Made by a program: the position numbers and the translations under genes. A model generated the notes under the pieces. It had not been told where the DNA came from. It worked only from the letters and a program-made list of their open reading frames with translations, and searched no databases. A DNA stretch of 64,000 nucleotides from Capsulimonas corticalis (GTDB lineage: Bacteria; Armatimonadota; Armatimonadia; Armatimonadales; Capsulimonadaceae): NCBI RefSeq assembly GCF_003574315.2, contig NZ_AP025739.1, forward strand, positions 186,001 through 250,000, given 5' to 3'. Shown one piece after another: positions 8,658 to 16,692 of this stretch. Each line of letters begins with the position of its first letter. Position 1 is the stretch's first letter.

Positions 8658-9650
8658 ATGTTAACGATCATTCGGGATGAGAACGGCCAGACGGTCCACG
8701 ATACGGACGCGGCGATCCTGCCGCGCCTGATGGCCGACGGATCCAAGCCATTCTGGCTCGACTTGCAGTCCCCGTCGCCCGAAGAGTTCGATCTGCTGAA
8801 AGAGGTCTTCCATTTCCATCCGCTCGCCATCGAAGACGCGATGAACCCGCGCCAGCGGCCCAAGCTCGACGAATACAATGGATACTTTTTCCTGACCGCC
8901 GACGAGATCAAAGTGGATCTGGACCTGGAAAGCGCAAGCCTTACGTCCAAGGACGCCAAGGACCGCGTCCAGATGCGTCAGATGAGCGTCTTCCTCGGCC
9001 CAAACTATCTCGTCACGATCCATCTGGAGCCGATCGCGGTGATTCTGAGCATGCGCGAACGCTGCGACCGAAATCACCGCCTGCTGGAACACGGCGCGGA
9101 TTATCTGCTCTACACCCTGCTCGATTCACTGGCCGACAATTACTTCCCGATTCTCGACGAGCTTGCCGATACGCTGGACGATCTGGAGGACCGGATCATC
9201 GCGAAGTCGTCCGAGGATATCCTGGAAACGATCTTCGTCATCAAGCGCGTCCTGAATCTGCTGCGCAAGCATGTCGGGCCGTTCCGCGAGGTCATGCAGA
9301 CACTCACGGCGCGCGATCTGTGCGGCATCCAGGAAGCGGCGCTTCCGTACTTCCGCGATGTCGCCGACCATCTGTTTCGTGTTTACGAATCGCTCGATAA
9401 CTACCGCGACATTATGTCCGGGATGCTTGACGCCCACCTCACGCAGGTCTCGAACAACATGAACCGGGTCATGCAGAAGCTGTCCGCCGTCGCGACGGTC
9501 TTTCTGCCCATCACGTTCGTCACCGGCGTCTTTGGCATGAACTTCAGCAAGCAGCCCTGGGTCAACACCAACTTCTGGTTCTGGGCGTTCTTCATGCTCG
9601 CCGTCGCCACGTTCACCTACTGGTGGTTCCATCGCCGCCAATGGGTGTGA
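8658..9650 (+). CDS. corA: CorA-type magnesium/cobalt channel
   Basis: 330 residues from ATG 8658, preceded by AAGGAG; longer in-frame starts would overlap the DUF2252 gene. It has a large cytosolic N-domain, a long stalk helix, and two C-terminal membrane helices separated by the signature GMN (in GVFGMNF, about residue 295) that forms the selectivity filter. The C-terminus is basic (FHRRQWV). Pentameric channel for Mg2+ uptake. Probably in an operon with the DUF2252 gene. Confidence 0.94.
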   Translation: MLTIIRDENGQTVHDTDAAILPRLMADGSKPFWLDLQSPSPEEFDLLKEVFHFHPLAIEDAMNPRQRPKLDEYNGYFFLTADEIKVDLDLESASLTSKDAKDRVQMRQMSVFLGPNYLVTIHLEPIAVILSMRERCDRNHRLLEHGADYLLYTLLDSLADNYFPILDELADTLDDLEDRIIAKSSEDILETIFVIKRVLNLLRKHVGPFREVMQTLTARDLCGIQEAALPYFRDVADHLFRVYESLDNYRDIMSGMLDAHLTQVSNNMNRVMQKLSAVATVFLPITFVTGVFGMNFSKQPWVNTNFWFWAFFMLAVATFTYWWFHRRQWV

Positions 9651-9793
9651 CAACGGCGTCATTTCGCGCCGCCGGATATCGCGCGATTGCGTCCACCCGT
9701 CTCGCAAATCCCGCCGTATGCCCCAGGCGCCCGCTTTCCCCGAGTTTTCCGCCGCTACAATAGCACTGTCGGAAGCACGAGGAGAGTGGCGTC

Positions 9794-11227
9794 GTGGAAG
9801 AACTGTCGGTTCGCAGAGTGCGCCGGGCGCGGCGTACGCGTGGGGTTTGGATAACGCTGGGCGTTCTGATCGCGCTGGGGGGCGTGTCGATCGGGGCGCT
9901 GACGCGCGTGTTTCAAGCGAAGCGCGGCGAGCAGACGGGGCGCGCCACTCCCGTCGGCGTCTTTGGGACGCTCAACGATATGGCGCAGGTCGCCCTGGAG
10001 CCCACGGGCGGCTTCGTGGGCAAAAACCGCGTCAATATCCTCTGCATGGGCATTGACGACAACTGGACCGACAGCGATCAGGTCTACACGGCGCACGCCC
10101 GCACCGACACGCTTTTTCTGCTCAGCCTCGATCTGGCCAAGCGCCAGGCCTCCATGCTTTCCATTCCTCGCGACACCTATACCCACATCGCCGGAACGCG
10201 CAGCAGCACGAAGATCAACGCCGCCTATGCGATGGGCGGCCCGGAGCGCGCCGTCGCTACGGTGGATGAGCTGCTCGGCGTACGCGCCGACCACTATCTG
10301 GTCCTCAATATCGATTCGACGAAAAAGATGGTGGACGCGCTCGGCGGCGTCGATGTGAATGTCGAGCATGAGATGCACTACCATGACAAGTGGGGACATC
10401 TCAGCATCGATCTCGTCCCCGGACAACAGCATCTGGACGGCGCCACGGCCGTCGGCTTCGCGCGCTACCGGCATGGGGACGCCGGCGCGAAGATCAGCCC
10501 CGAGGACGGCGATGAACGCCGCATGTACCGCCAGCATATCTTGATGCGCGCGATGATCGAGCGCGCGAAGGGCTTCGCCAATGTCGCGCAGGCGCCGCAT
10601 CTGGTCGACGTGGCGATGTCCACGATTCAAACCGACATGACGCGCACGCAGCTGTTCGATCTCGCCGCGATCTTCAAAGGGCTTCAGCCGCAGGATCTTC
10701 GGACGGCCTCGCTGACCGGCGAAGATTTCCGGGGCCCGAAAGGCGAATGGTTCTATCGCCTGGATCAGGACAAAGCCGACGCTTATGTCCGCTGGCTGAT
10801 CCGCGATGACCAGACGGCGTTCCGATCGCTCATCCCCGTCGTCGTCCAGGACGCCGCCCCGGATTCCGGCGCCGCCGCGCGCGCCCTGCGCCAGCTGCAA
10901 AGCGCCGGCTACGACCAGGCGCGCATCGGCGCGGCTCCCAACTCTCGGACGGTCGATACGGCCGGCGCTTCTTCAACAGATTTACAAACTGCGACAACGC
11001 AAATTGTCGATCAAGGCGTCGTCAGCGCACAGGCGCCGCAGGATATCGGCGCCGTGCTCGGCCTGAGCGATCCCAGCGTGCGCCGTGAAGCCGTGCGCCC
11101 CAACCGGCGCGGATGGACCCCGCCCGCAAGCGTGGTCGTCACCCTTGGCTCCGACTATCCGTCGGCGCAAAACACGGATCAGAAATCGGCAAGCGACGCC
11201 GGCGACACTTTGAAAGGGCAAGATTAG
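9794..11227 (+). CDS. LytR-CpsA-Psr (LCP) family ligase
   Basis: 477 residues from GTG 9794, with GAGGAGAG upstream. An N-terminal membrane anchor (about 18-40) precedes the LCP domain (about 70-290) with SIPRDT, the Arg-rich pocket and 'FARYRHGD ... DERRMYRQ', then a LytR_C-like domain (about 340-430). LCP enzymes move undecaprenyl-linked glycopolymers onto peptidoglycan or other acceptors outside the membrane. The glycosyltransferases 0.7 kb downstream fit the same envelope role. A -10 TACAAT stands at 9756-9761. Confidence 0.92.
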   Translation: MEELSVRRVRRARRTRGVWITLGVLIALGGVSIGALTRVFQAKRGEQTGRATPVGVFGTLNDMAQVALEPTGGFVGKNRVNILCMGIDDNWTDSDQVYTAHARTDTLFLLSLDLAKRQASMLSIPRDTYTHIAGTRSSTKINAAYAMGGPERAVATVDELLGVRADHYLVLNIDSTKKMVDALGGVDVNVEHEMHYHDKWGHLSIDLVPGQQHLDGATAVGFARYRHGDAGAKISPEDGDERRMYRQHILMRAMIERAKGFANVAQAPHLVDVAMSTIQTDMTRTQLFDLAAIFKGLQPQDLRTASLTGEDFRGPKGEWFYRLDQDKADAYVRWLIRDDQTAFRSLIPVVVQDAAPDSGAAARALRQLQSAGYDQARIGAAPNSRTVDTAGASSTDLQTATTQIVDQGVVSAQAPQDIGAVLGLSDPSVRREAVRPNRRGWTPPASVVVTLGSDYPSAQNTDQKSASDAGDTLKGQD

Positions 11228-11232
11228 ACACC

Positions 11233-11451
11233 GTGCCGAGATCGTGGAGCAATCAAAGAAAAGGGATCTCGCAGGCGGTGGAAGCCGATCGGAAGCCCGG
11301 CGTTTCCGTCGGCCTCGCTTCCCTCCTGCTGCTGCTCTGGCTGGTCTTCCTGGCGTTCGCCGGCATCATCGGGTACGGATTTATCTCCACGACCCAGCAT
11401 CCGCTCGCGGAACAGCCTCAGGCCGCCGCCGACCGTCCTCGGGAAGATTGA
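11233..11451 (+). CDS. Small single-span membrane protein
   Basis: 72 residues from GTG 11233, five nt after the LCP stop. A basic N-terminus, one strongly hydrophobic helix (about residues 24-49, SLLLLLWLVFLAFAGIIGYG) and a short hydrophilic tail rich in Ala, Pro and Gln. No family recognised. The tight spacing suggests cotranscription with the LCP gene and perhaps a structural partner of it. The ribosome site (AAAGGG) is rather distant. Confidence 0.55.
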   Translation: MPRSWSNQRKGISQAVEADRKPGVSVGLASLLLLLWLVFLAFAGIIGYGFISTTQHPLAEQPQAAADRPRED

Positions 11452-11509
11452 TCGACAACGCTCACAAAGCGCTTGCTGAGGCGCCGACGTTCGGGATCAG
11501 GAGGAAAAC

Positions 11510-11722
11510 ATGGGTGTGGAAGCTCTTTGGCTGCTCGGCGCCGGCGTCACGCTGGCCGTGGTGGCGCTGCTCGGCCTGATTCCAAAATCGAACATCGGCG
11601 CTTTCCACGCCGGGAGCCGCAAACGCGCCTCCCGCGTCCCACCGTCCAATCCCGCCCCGCGTGGGATTGGCGACGACGGCGACCGCCCCACGGACCATGC
11701 CGCAGGGCAGTCGCCGACTTAA
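11510..11722 (+). CDS. Small membrane protein ending in a repeat element
   Basis: 70 residues with an excellent CAGGAGGAAAAC ribosome site. One N-terminal hydrophobic helix (about 3-24) and a basic, Pro-rich tail. The last residues and the stop codon are encoded by a 21-bp repeat found again at 14317, so the C-terminus may have been created by a repeat landing in the gene. No family recognised. Confidence 0.55.
   Translation: MGVEALWLLGAGVTLAVVALLGLIPKSNIGAFHAGSRKRASRVPPSNPAPRGIGDDGDRPTDHAAGQSPT
11701..11721 (+). repeat. 21-bp dispersed repeat, copy 1
   Basis: Identical over 21 bp to 14317-14337. With upstream GGCGAC it can form a GGCGAC...GTCGCC stem. It supplies the end of the small membrane protein gene. 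Confidence 0.8.
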
Positions 11723-11779
11723 TTTTACGCTTATCTTGCGTTCATCCCAGACGCCGCATGCGCGCGGACCTGGTAATAA

Positions 11780-11836
11780 TCTCGGAATCATCTAATGTCG
11801 CTCTAACGCTGTTCTAATCCTCATGCGTAATACTAT
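11780..11836 (+). promoter_or_regulatory. 11-bp phased direct repeats and -10 box
   Basis: TCTAAT (11791), TCTAAC (11802) and TCTAAT (11813) recur at exactly 11-bp intervals, with a weaker unit TCTCGG at 11780. A TACTAT -10 box follows at 11831-11836 with no good -35. This is the geometry of an OmpR/PhoB-class activator site that replaces the -35. It would control the glycosyltransferase genes downstream. Confidence 0.5.
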
Positions 11837-11850
11837 CATGCGACTGAAAC

Positions 11851-11875
11851 GATCACATCTAGCAAAAATGTGATC
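11851..11875 (+). promoter_or_regulatory. Inverted repeat in leader of GT operon
   Basis: A perfect 8-bp inverted repeat GATCACAT / ATGTGATC with a 9-nt spacer, 90 bp upstream of the first glycosyltransferase. It could be a protein operator or a leader hairpin. The same TCACA...TGTGA order occurs at 19407. Confidence 0.5.
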
Positions 11876-11965
11876 TATTGACCAGACGGGATTCACCGTC
11901 CCCACGCCAAATCTTCATGAAGATGTATCGAACAAACCGTTCATTAGAAAGTCGAGAGGATCACC

Positions 11966-13042
11966 GTGCGTATCGGCTTTGTCATGTCCACCGAGGTTGG
12001 TCTCAAAACACAGTATCAAAATTGGCGCGACGGGCTAACGCCCGATCTTGGAATAGATCCCGAGTGGATTACGATCGATTGGTGGAAACAAGGCGGGACG
12101 CTGGAGCGGCTGCCGGGCATTCCCAAAAAAGTCAAAGCCACGCTCCGCTCCATTTTGGAGCTGCGCGAAGGTATCACGCACGGACCGTTTGACGCCCTGT
12201 TCGTCGCCAACGAGACCGTCTTCCGAGGTCAGAGTCATTTGCTGCGGAAGCAGCCGTACTTTATGACCGTTGACTCCACCCGACGCCAACTGCTCGATTT
12301 CGGCGCGCTGTACGGAAAGAAAGATAGCCGCTTTCCCATGCTGAATCGGTACACACATAACGTTCAGGTCAGCCGTCTGCGCGAGGCCCAAGCGCTTTTC
12401 CCCTGGTCCCGGTGGGCAGGCGCAAGCATAAATAGCGATTACGGCGTTGAATCCCATCGAATTCATGTCATTCCGCCAGGCATTAATTTGTCGAAGTGGA
12501 GGATGCCGGAGCGCAAGCGAAGACCCGGCCCGACGAATCTTCTATTTGTCGGCGGCGATTATTACCGCAAGGGAGGCGATCTGCTGATGGACTGGGCGGA
12601 GCGACATCACGACGGCGACTTCGTGCTGCACATGGTGACTCGGGAGCGCGCCACGCCTTGCAGCGACAAAGTGCGCATGTATCACCATCTCTCCGCCAAC
12701 GATCCGGAGCTGATTTCTCTTTACCGGCAGGCCGACGCGTTTGTGCTGCCGACGCGCGGAGATTGCTATTCGATCGCCTCCATGGAAGCGATGGCCTCGG
12801 GGCTTCCCGTGATCGTGTCGCGAACCGGCGGGACCGAAGACATTATCCGCGAAGGGGAGACCGGGTATCTGATCGATCCTGGAAACGCGGCGCAGCTCGC
12901 GGAGCGTCTGGACACCATCCTCGCGGATCCGGAGCAGCGGCTCGCCATGGGGAGCAAAGCGCGGAGGGATGCTGAGGAGCGCTTCGACGTCAACAAAAAC
13001 ATCCGCCGTACACTTGAAGTGATGCGCTCTTATCTTCAATAG
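11966..13042 (+). CDS. GT4-type glycosyltransferase
   Basis: 358 residues from GTG 11966, with GAGAGGA upstream. C-terminal Rossmann domain of the GT-B fold with 'LLFVGGDYYRKGG' and the donor-binding EX7E region 'SMEAMASGLPVIVSRTGG'. The N-domain is less conserved and starts MRIGFVMSTE. It should transfer a nucleotide-activated sugar during synthesis of a surface polysaccharide or glycolipid. The next glycosyltransferase starts 2 nt after its stop, so both form one operon under the phased-repeat promoter. Acceptor and sugar unknown. Confidence 0.88.
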   Translation: MRIGFVMSTEVGLKTQYQNWRDGLTPDLGIDPEWITIDWWKQGGTLERLPGIPKKVKATLRSILELREGITHGPFDALFVANETVFRGQSHLLRKQPYFMTVDSTRRQLLDFGALYGKKDSRFPMLNRYTHNVQVSRLREAQALFPWSRWAGASINSDYGVESHRIHVIPPGINLSKWRMPERKRRPGPTNLLFVGGDYYRKGGDLLMDWAERHHDGDFVLHMVTRERATPCSDKVRMYHHLSANDPELISLYRQADAFVLPTRGDCYSIASMEAMASGLPVIVSRTGGTEDIIREGETGYLIDPGNAAQLAERLDTILADPEQRLAMGSKARRDAEERFDVNKNIRRTLEVMRSYLQ

Positions 13043-13043
13043 C

Positions 13044-14282
13044 GTGGGAATCATGCCGCAAACTATCACCGAGAACCTGGGAACTACGAACGTGATCACG
13101 TCCCCCCACCGCGCGCCGCAGCTCAGCGGCAAATCGTATTATCATCGGCGCGTCGCGATGGTGCTGAATAGCTTCATCTTCGGCGGGGTCGAAGAACATT
13201 CGTTACTGCTCAGCAGCCGCCTTCTCGATTACGGGTACGACCCGGTGGTGATCTATAAAGAAACCCCCGAACTGGAGTCTCTCACGGATCGGCTGGATCG
13301 CTTGATGGTAAAGCGGTTATCACACGACACTCTCGGTCAGGGCGCCCTGACGCAGATGCGCTCCGCCTGGGCGCTTTCCCGCGCGCTGCGCAGCCTGCAT
13401 ATCGATCTTCTCCACGTCCAGCTGGTCAGTTATTACGGAGGTCGCGTCCCGCTCCTCGCCGGAATGCTCGCGGGCGTCCCGACAGTCGTCACGCATCACC
13501 TTGCTCCGGCGTCTTCCCCGGGAAAAGGGCGCCGGCTGCTGAGATTTCCGTTTCTTGCGAAGACCGCCCGATTTATTGCCGTGTCCGAAGAGAATCGAGG
13601 GCTTCAAGTACGGAACATCGGATTACCGGCGGCGAAGACCGTTTGTGTCCCAAACGGGATTGTCGTCGATGACAATCCCCGCGACCGCCGGGACGCTCAC
13701 GATCGCCTCTGTGACTTGATCGGAGCGCCGAGAAGCGCGTCCCTTGTCGGCGCCGTCGGCCGTTTGACGGAACAAAAAGGACTGCATTGGCTTCTCGCCT
13801 CGGCGCCGGAGATTTTGCGGCGCTGTCCAGACGCGTACTTTGTGTTCATTGGAAATGGCGAATTGCTGGAGGATCTGCGCAAGCAGGCCGCCGATCTTGG
13901 CGTGGGCGGCCGCGTTTTCTGGCTGGGATTTCGGGCGGATGCGAAGGAGCTATTGCCGGGACTGGATGTCCTGGCGATGCCGTCCCTGTATGAAGGCTTG
14001 CCGATGGTTCTCCTGGAGGCGATGGCGGCGGGAACGCCGGTCGTGGCGCACGCGGTCAGCGGCATCCCGGAAGTCATCACTCATGGGACGAACGGTTTTC
14101 TGACGAAAGTCGGCGATGTGGAAGATTTTGCAGGCCGGATCGCGTCCCTGCTGAGCGACCCCGCAGCCGCGTATCGGATCGGCGCGGAGGCGCGCGCACG
14201 CGTCATGGAGAGCTATTCCGTGGAAACGATGGCTCGGCGGACGGCGGCGCTTTACGATCAGGTGATCGATCAAAAGCGATAG
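13044..14282 (+). CDS. GT4-type glycosyltransferase
   Basis: 412 residues. Typical GT-B glycosyltransferase: 'MVLNSFIFGGVEEHSLLL' near the N-terminus, 'GAVGRLTEQKGLHWLL' at the domain junction and 'LLEAMAAGTPVVAHAVSG' as the donor-binding motif. Start GTG 13044 or ATG 13053; neither has a clear ribosome site, which suggests translational coupling to the preceding glycosyltransferase. Likely the second enzyme of the same surface-glycan pathway. Its stop is followed by a copy of the 21-bp repeat. Confidence 0.88.
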   Translation: MGIMPQTITENLGTTNVITSPHRAPQLSGKSYYHRRVAMVLNSFIFGGVEEHSLLLSSRLLDYGYDPVVIYKETPELESLTDRLDRLMVKRLSHDTLGQGALTQMRSAWALSRALRSLHIDLLHVQLVSYYGGRVPLLAGMLAGVPTVVTHHLAPASSPGKGRRLLRFPFLAKTARFIAVSEENRGLQVRNIGLPAAKTVCVPNGIVVDDNPRDRRDAHDRLCDLIGAPRSASLVGAVGRLTEQKGLHWLLASAPEILRRCPDAYFVFIGNGELLEDLRKQAADLGVGGRVFWLGFRADAKELLPGLDVLAMPSLYEGLPMVLLEAMAAGTPVVAHAVSGIPEVITHGTNGFLTKVGDVEDFAGRIASLLSDPAAAYRIGAEARARVMESYSVETMARRTAALYDQVIDQKR

Positions 14283-14316
14283 GAGAAGGTAAGTTTGCGT
14301 GAGGCCGGCGACCACC

Positions 14317-14337
14317 CGCAGGGCAGTCGCCGACTTA
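14317..14337 (+). repeat. 21-bp dispersed repeat, copy 2
   Basis: Second copy of the repeat at 11701. Here CGGCGAC ... GTCGCCG forms a 7-bp stem just before the convergent beta-barrel gene, so it may act as a weak 3' hairpin. Confidence 0.8.
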
Positions 14338-14342
14338 GCAGT

Positions 14343-15044
14343 TTAGAAACGGATGCCCGCCGTGAGGCTGGCGCCGCTCAGGTCGAATGTTCTTACTTTG
14401 CTGGTGGCGTAGTAGCGCGCCTCAACAAAGTAATTTTCCTTCAGGCTCACGCCCGCGTAGATGCTGCCGTAAGCGCCGCCGCTCGTGCCGGACGGGACAT
14501 TGTCATCCTTCGATTTCAGGTTGACGACCAGCAGCCCCGCGCTGGCTCCCGTGTAGGGCGTCGCGCCGCCGGACGCATCCGAATGCGTCCGGTAGGTGAC
14601 GCCGATCGGAACGATCAGCACATTGTTATCCCCTTTGGACTGATAAATGACGTTGAGTTCCGGCGCCCAGATCGAATGGGCGGCGGACTGCCCTACCCCG
14701 CCGATTCCCAGGCCGATCGACGACCAGGAAGAGCCGAACCGATCCTTCGTGTGGCTGTTCGTGGGAAGGTAAAGCTGGTAATCCGCGCCGATCATCAGGC
14801 GGTGATGCGCCGGCTTGCTCTCGGGCGCGGGCGCGCTGTCCGTGCTGGCGGCGGGAGTGGCGGCGTTGGGCGTCATCGCCGGCGACGCGCCGCTGGGGGC
14901 CGCGCCGCTGGGGGCCGCGCCGGGTTCGGACGCGTTTGGTCCAACCGCCGGAGCCGCGTCCTGCGCGGCGGCGAATCGCGGAACCGCGGCAGTCGCCGTG
15001 GCCGCAAGGGCTATCCATATCAATGAGCGTGTGATCGAATGCAT
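14343..15044 (-). CDS. Outer-membrane beta-barrel-like protein
   Basis: 233 residues, ATG at 15044 with GGAGGAG 6 nt upstream. A signal peptide (about 1-27) is followed by a low-complexity Ala/Pro/Ser linker to about 78. The C-terminal 155 residues alternate hydrophobic and polar as in membrane beta-strands and end '...TAGIRF' with a terminal Phe, the usual BAM-recognised end of an outer-membrane barrel. The end resembles the protein at 30005-30580. Function unknown. The linker contains a 9-residue duplication (repeated GAAPSGA). Confidence 0.75.
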   Translation of the reverse strand: MHSITRSLIWIALAATATAAVPRFAAAQDAAPAVGPNASEPGAAPSGAAPSGASPAMTPNAATPAASTDSAPAPESKPAHHRLMIGADYQLYLPTNSHTKDRFGSSWSSIGLGIGGVGQSAAHSIWAPELNVIYQSKGDNNVLIVPIGVTYRTHSDASGGATPYTGASAGLLVVNLKSKDDNVPSGTSGGAYGSIYAGVSLKENYFVEARYYATSKVRTFDLSGASLTAGIRF

Positions 15045-15298
15045 TGAGCGTCTCCTCCCGAAAAATCCCTCCCAGTTTACCCGCTCGCCGGCCGTTCGCA
15101 GTAGCCCAAAGCGATATAGCTTTCAATTTGCGGAAATCCGGCGCTGGCGAATCGTCGGCTCCGGACGTCGATCCCTCGCCGCGCGAGGTTAGAGATACGA
15201 CGCTTTGTCGGAAATTCTCTGCACTGTTGACATTTCGTCCGTGAATTTGCCACTATCTGATACGAAAAGTCGCAATGGAGCGATCAAGGACGATGACA

Positions 15299-15781
15299 AT
15301 GGACGCCACGGATATCCGAATTCTCAGATTGCTGCAAAGCAACGGACGGCTCAGTATCGAGCAGGTCGCGCAGACAGTGCATCTTTCCCGTCCCGCCGTC
15401 CACGAGCGCGTGCGCCGCCTGGAGCAGACCGGCGCGATCCGAGGTTACCAGGCGCAGATCGACTGGGCCGCCGTCGGCCTTCCCATCACAGCGTTTGTTT
15501 CCGTCCGCACATCCATCTCCGCCGCCGGCGTCGCCATCGCCATCGTCGCCCTGAACGCCGAGTATGAAGACGCGCTGGTGGAAGACTGTCACCAGATCAT
15601 CGGGGAATGGTGTCTGCTCGTGAAGATCCGCGCCGGATCGTCCCGGGCGTTACAGATCATCCTGGACCGGGTCCGAAGCTTATCGGGGGTCCAGGAGACG
15701 ATGACGACCATCTCGCTCTTCGCCACCAGCGAAGCCTGCCTGCCGGGCGGCGAAGGCGCCGTCCCTGGAGAAAAATCGTGA
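15299..15781 (+). CDS. Lrp/AsnC-family transcription regulator
   Basis: 160 residues from ATG 15299, with AAGGA 8 nt upstream; earlier in-frame ATGs (15275, 15293) lack a properly spaced site. N-terminal winged helix 'MDATDIRILRLLQSNGRLS' with recognition helix 'LSRPAVHERVRRLEQTG', then the RAM/AsnC ligand-binding domain 'FVSVRTS ... GEWCLLVKIRAGS'. Such regulators bind amino acids as octamers or dimers. A TTGACA lies at 15227. The next gene overlaps the stop by 4 nt. Confidence 0.92.
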   Translation: MDATDIRILRLLQSNGRLSIEQVAQTVHLSRPAVHERVRRLEQTGAIRGYQAQIDWAAVGLPITAFVSVRTSISAAGVAIAIVALNAEYEDALVEDCHQIIGEWCLLVKIRAGSSRALQIILDRVRSLSGVQETMTTISLFATSEACLPGGEGAVPGEKS

Positions 15782-16134
15782 CCAAGCATCACCTCTATTA
15801 TGACGTCGTCCCGGTTCGATCCACGAGATCGCCGGGCCAATCATTCAAAGAACTATTGCGTCAATCACTATTCAGCGCACAAGACACGTCTCTGGAGACC
15901 ACGGCGGCGCATGTGACGCTGTGGCTGGAGCGCGGCGAATGCGTCAGTCTCAAAGCGGGGCGACCGTTCCAGCTCGAATGCAGCGAGGGGGAGGCGTGGG
16001 TGACGGTCGAAGGCGACGCGCGGGACTATCGGCTGACGCCCCGCGCCGGCGTCTCCATCCCCGGCGGCGCGCGCGTGGTGGCGCAGGCGCTCGCCGACAG
16101 CCGGATTGCCATTCAATCCCAGCGCCAGATATAA
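15778..16134 (+). CDS. DUF2917 domain protein
   Basis: 118 residues from GTG 15778, overlapping the Lrp stop as GTGA, so translation is coupled. The C-terminal part 'VTLWLERGECVSLKAG' through 'GVSIPGGARVVAQAL' matches DUF2917, a small cupin-like beta domain with conserved Trp and Gly. Known members have no assigned function. The coupling to an Lrp-type regulator suggests a shared signal (inference). Confidence 0.75.
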   Translation: MTKHHLYYDVVPVRSTRSPGQSFKELLRQSLFSAQDTSLETTAAHVTLWLERGECVSLKAGRPFQLECSEGEAWVTVEGDARDYRLTPRAGVSIPGGARVVAQALADSRIAIQSQRQI

Positions 16135-16135
16135 T
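16106..16135 (+). promoter_or_regulatory. Promoter of leaderless P-loop gene
   Basis: TTGCCA (16106-16111), an 18-nt spacer and a perfect TATAAT (16130-16135). Only 6 nt separate the -10 from ATG 16142, so the start codon should be +1. The promoter overlaps the end of the DUF2917 gene. Confidence 0.75.
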
Positions 16136-16141
16136 GGCGGG

Positions 16142-16684
16142 ATGGAAATCCAGAGAATATCGATCGTCGGGACCACGGGGTCGGGGAAAAGCACGCTGGC
16201 GCGCAAGCTCGGGCAGGCGCTGGACATCCCGGTGACGGAGCTTGACGCCCTGTTCTGGGGGCCGGATTGGACCTCGGTGAGCGATGCGCAGCTCAGCAAC
16301 CGTGTCCGAGACGCGGTCGCGGGCGAGCGCTGGGTCATTGAGGGAGGATATTCGCGCGTCCGCCCGCAGATCTGGGGACGCGCGGACACAGTCATCTGGC
16401 TGGACTATTCGTTCCCCGTCAACTTCGCCCGCCTCGCTCAACGCACCGCCCGCCGGATCTTGTTTCGGGAGTCCCTATGGAGCGGCAATCGCGAATCGCT
16501 TCAGCGGACATTCTCGCGCGATTCCATTCTCGTCTGGATGATCAAAACCCATGGGCCAAACAAAAAGAAGTTCGCCGCCCAGTTCGCGCAGCCGGAATAC
16601 GCCCATTTGAACGTACGCCGCTTTCGGTCGCCGCGCCAAACGGACGCCTGGCTGCGCGAGGTCTCTTCAAAACGCCGTCGGTGA
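16142..16684 (+). CDS. Adenylate-kinase-like P-loop protein (FlaR/topology-modulation type)
   Basis: 180 residues. Walker A GTTGSGKST at about 9-17, followed by 'TELDALFW' (substrate-binding Asp) and 'WVIEGGY', the pattern of the adenylate-kinase-related 'topology modulation' group. A lid-like basic region 'RTARRILFRE' is present. Likely an NMP-type kinase or related phosphotransferase of unknown substrate. The promoter ends 6 nt before the ATG and no Shine-Dalgarno sequence exists, so the transcript is probably leaderless. Confidence 0.85.
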   Translation: MEIQRISIVGTTGSGKSTLARKLGQALDIPVTELDALFWGPDWTSVSDAQLSNRVRDAVAGERWVIEGGYSRVRPQIWGRADTVIWLDYSFPVNFARLAQRTARRILFRESLWSGNRESLQRTFSRDSILVWMIKTHGPNKKKFAAQFAQPEYAHLNVRRFRSPRQTDAWLREVSSKRRR

Positions 16685-16692
16685 CGATGCTT

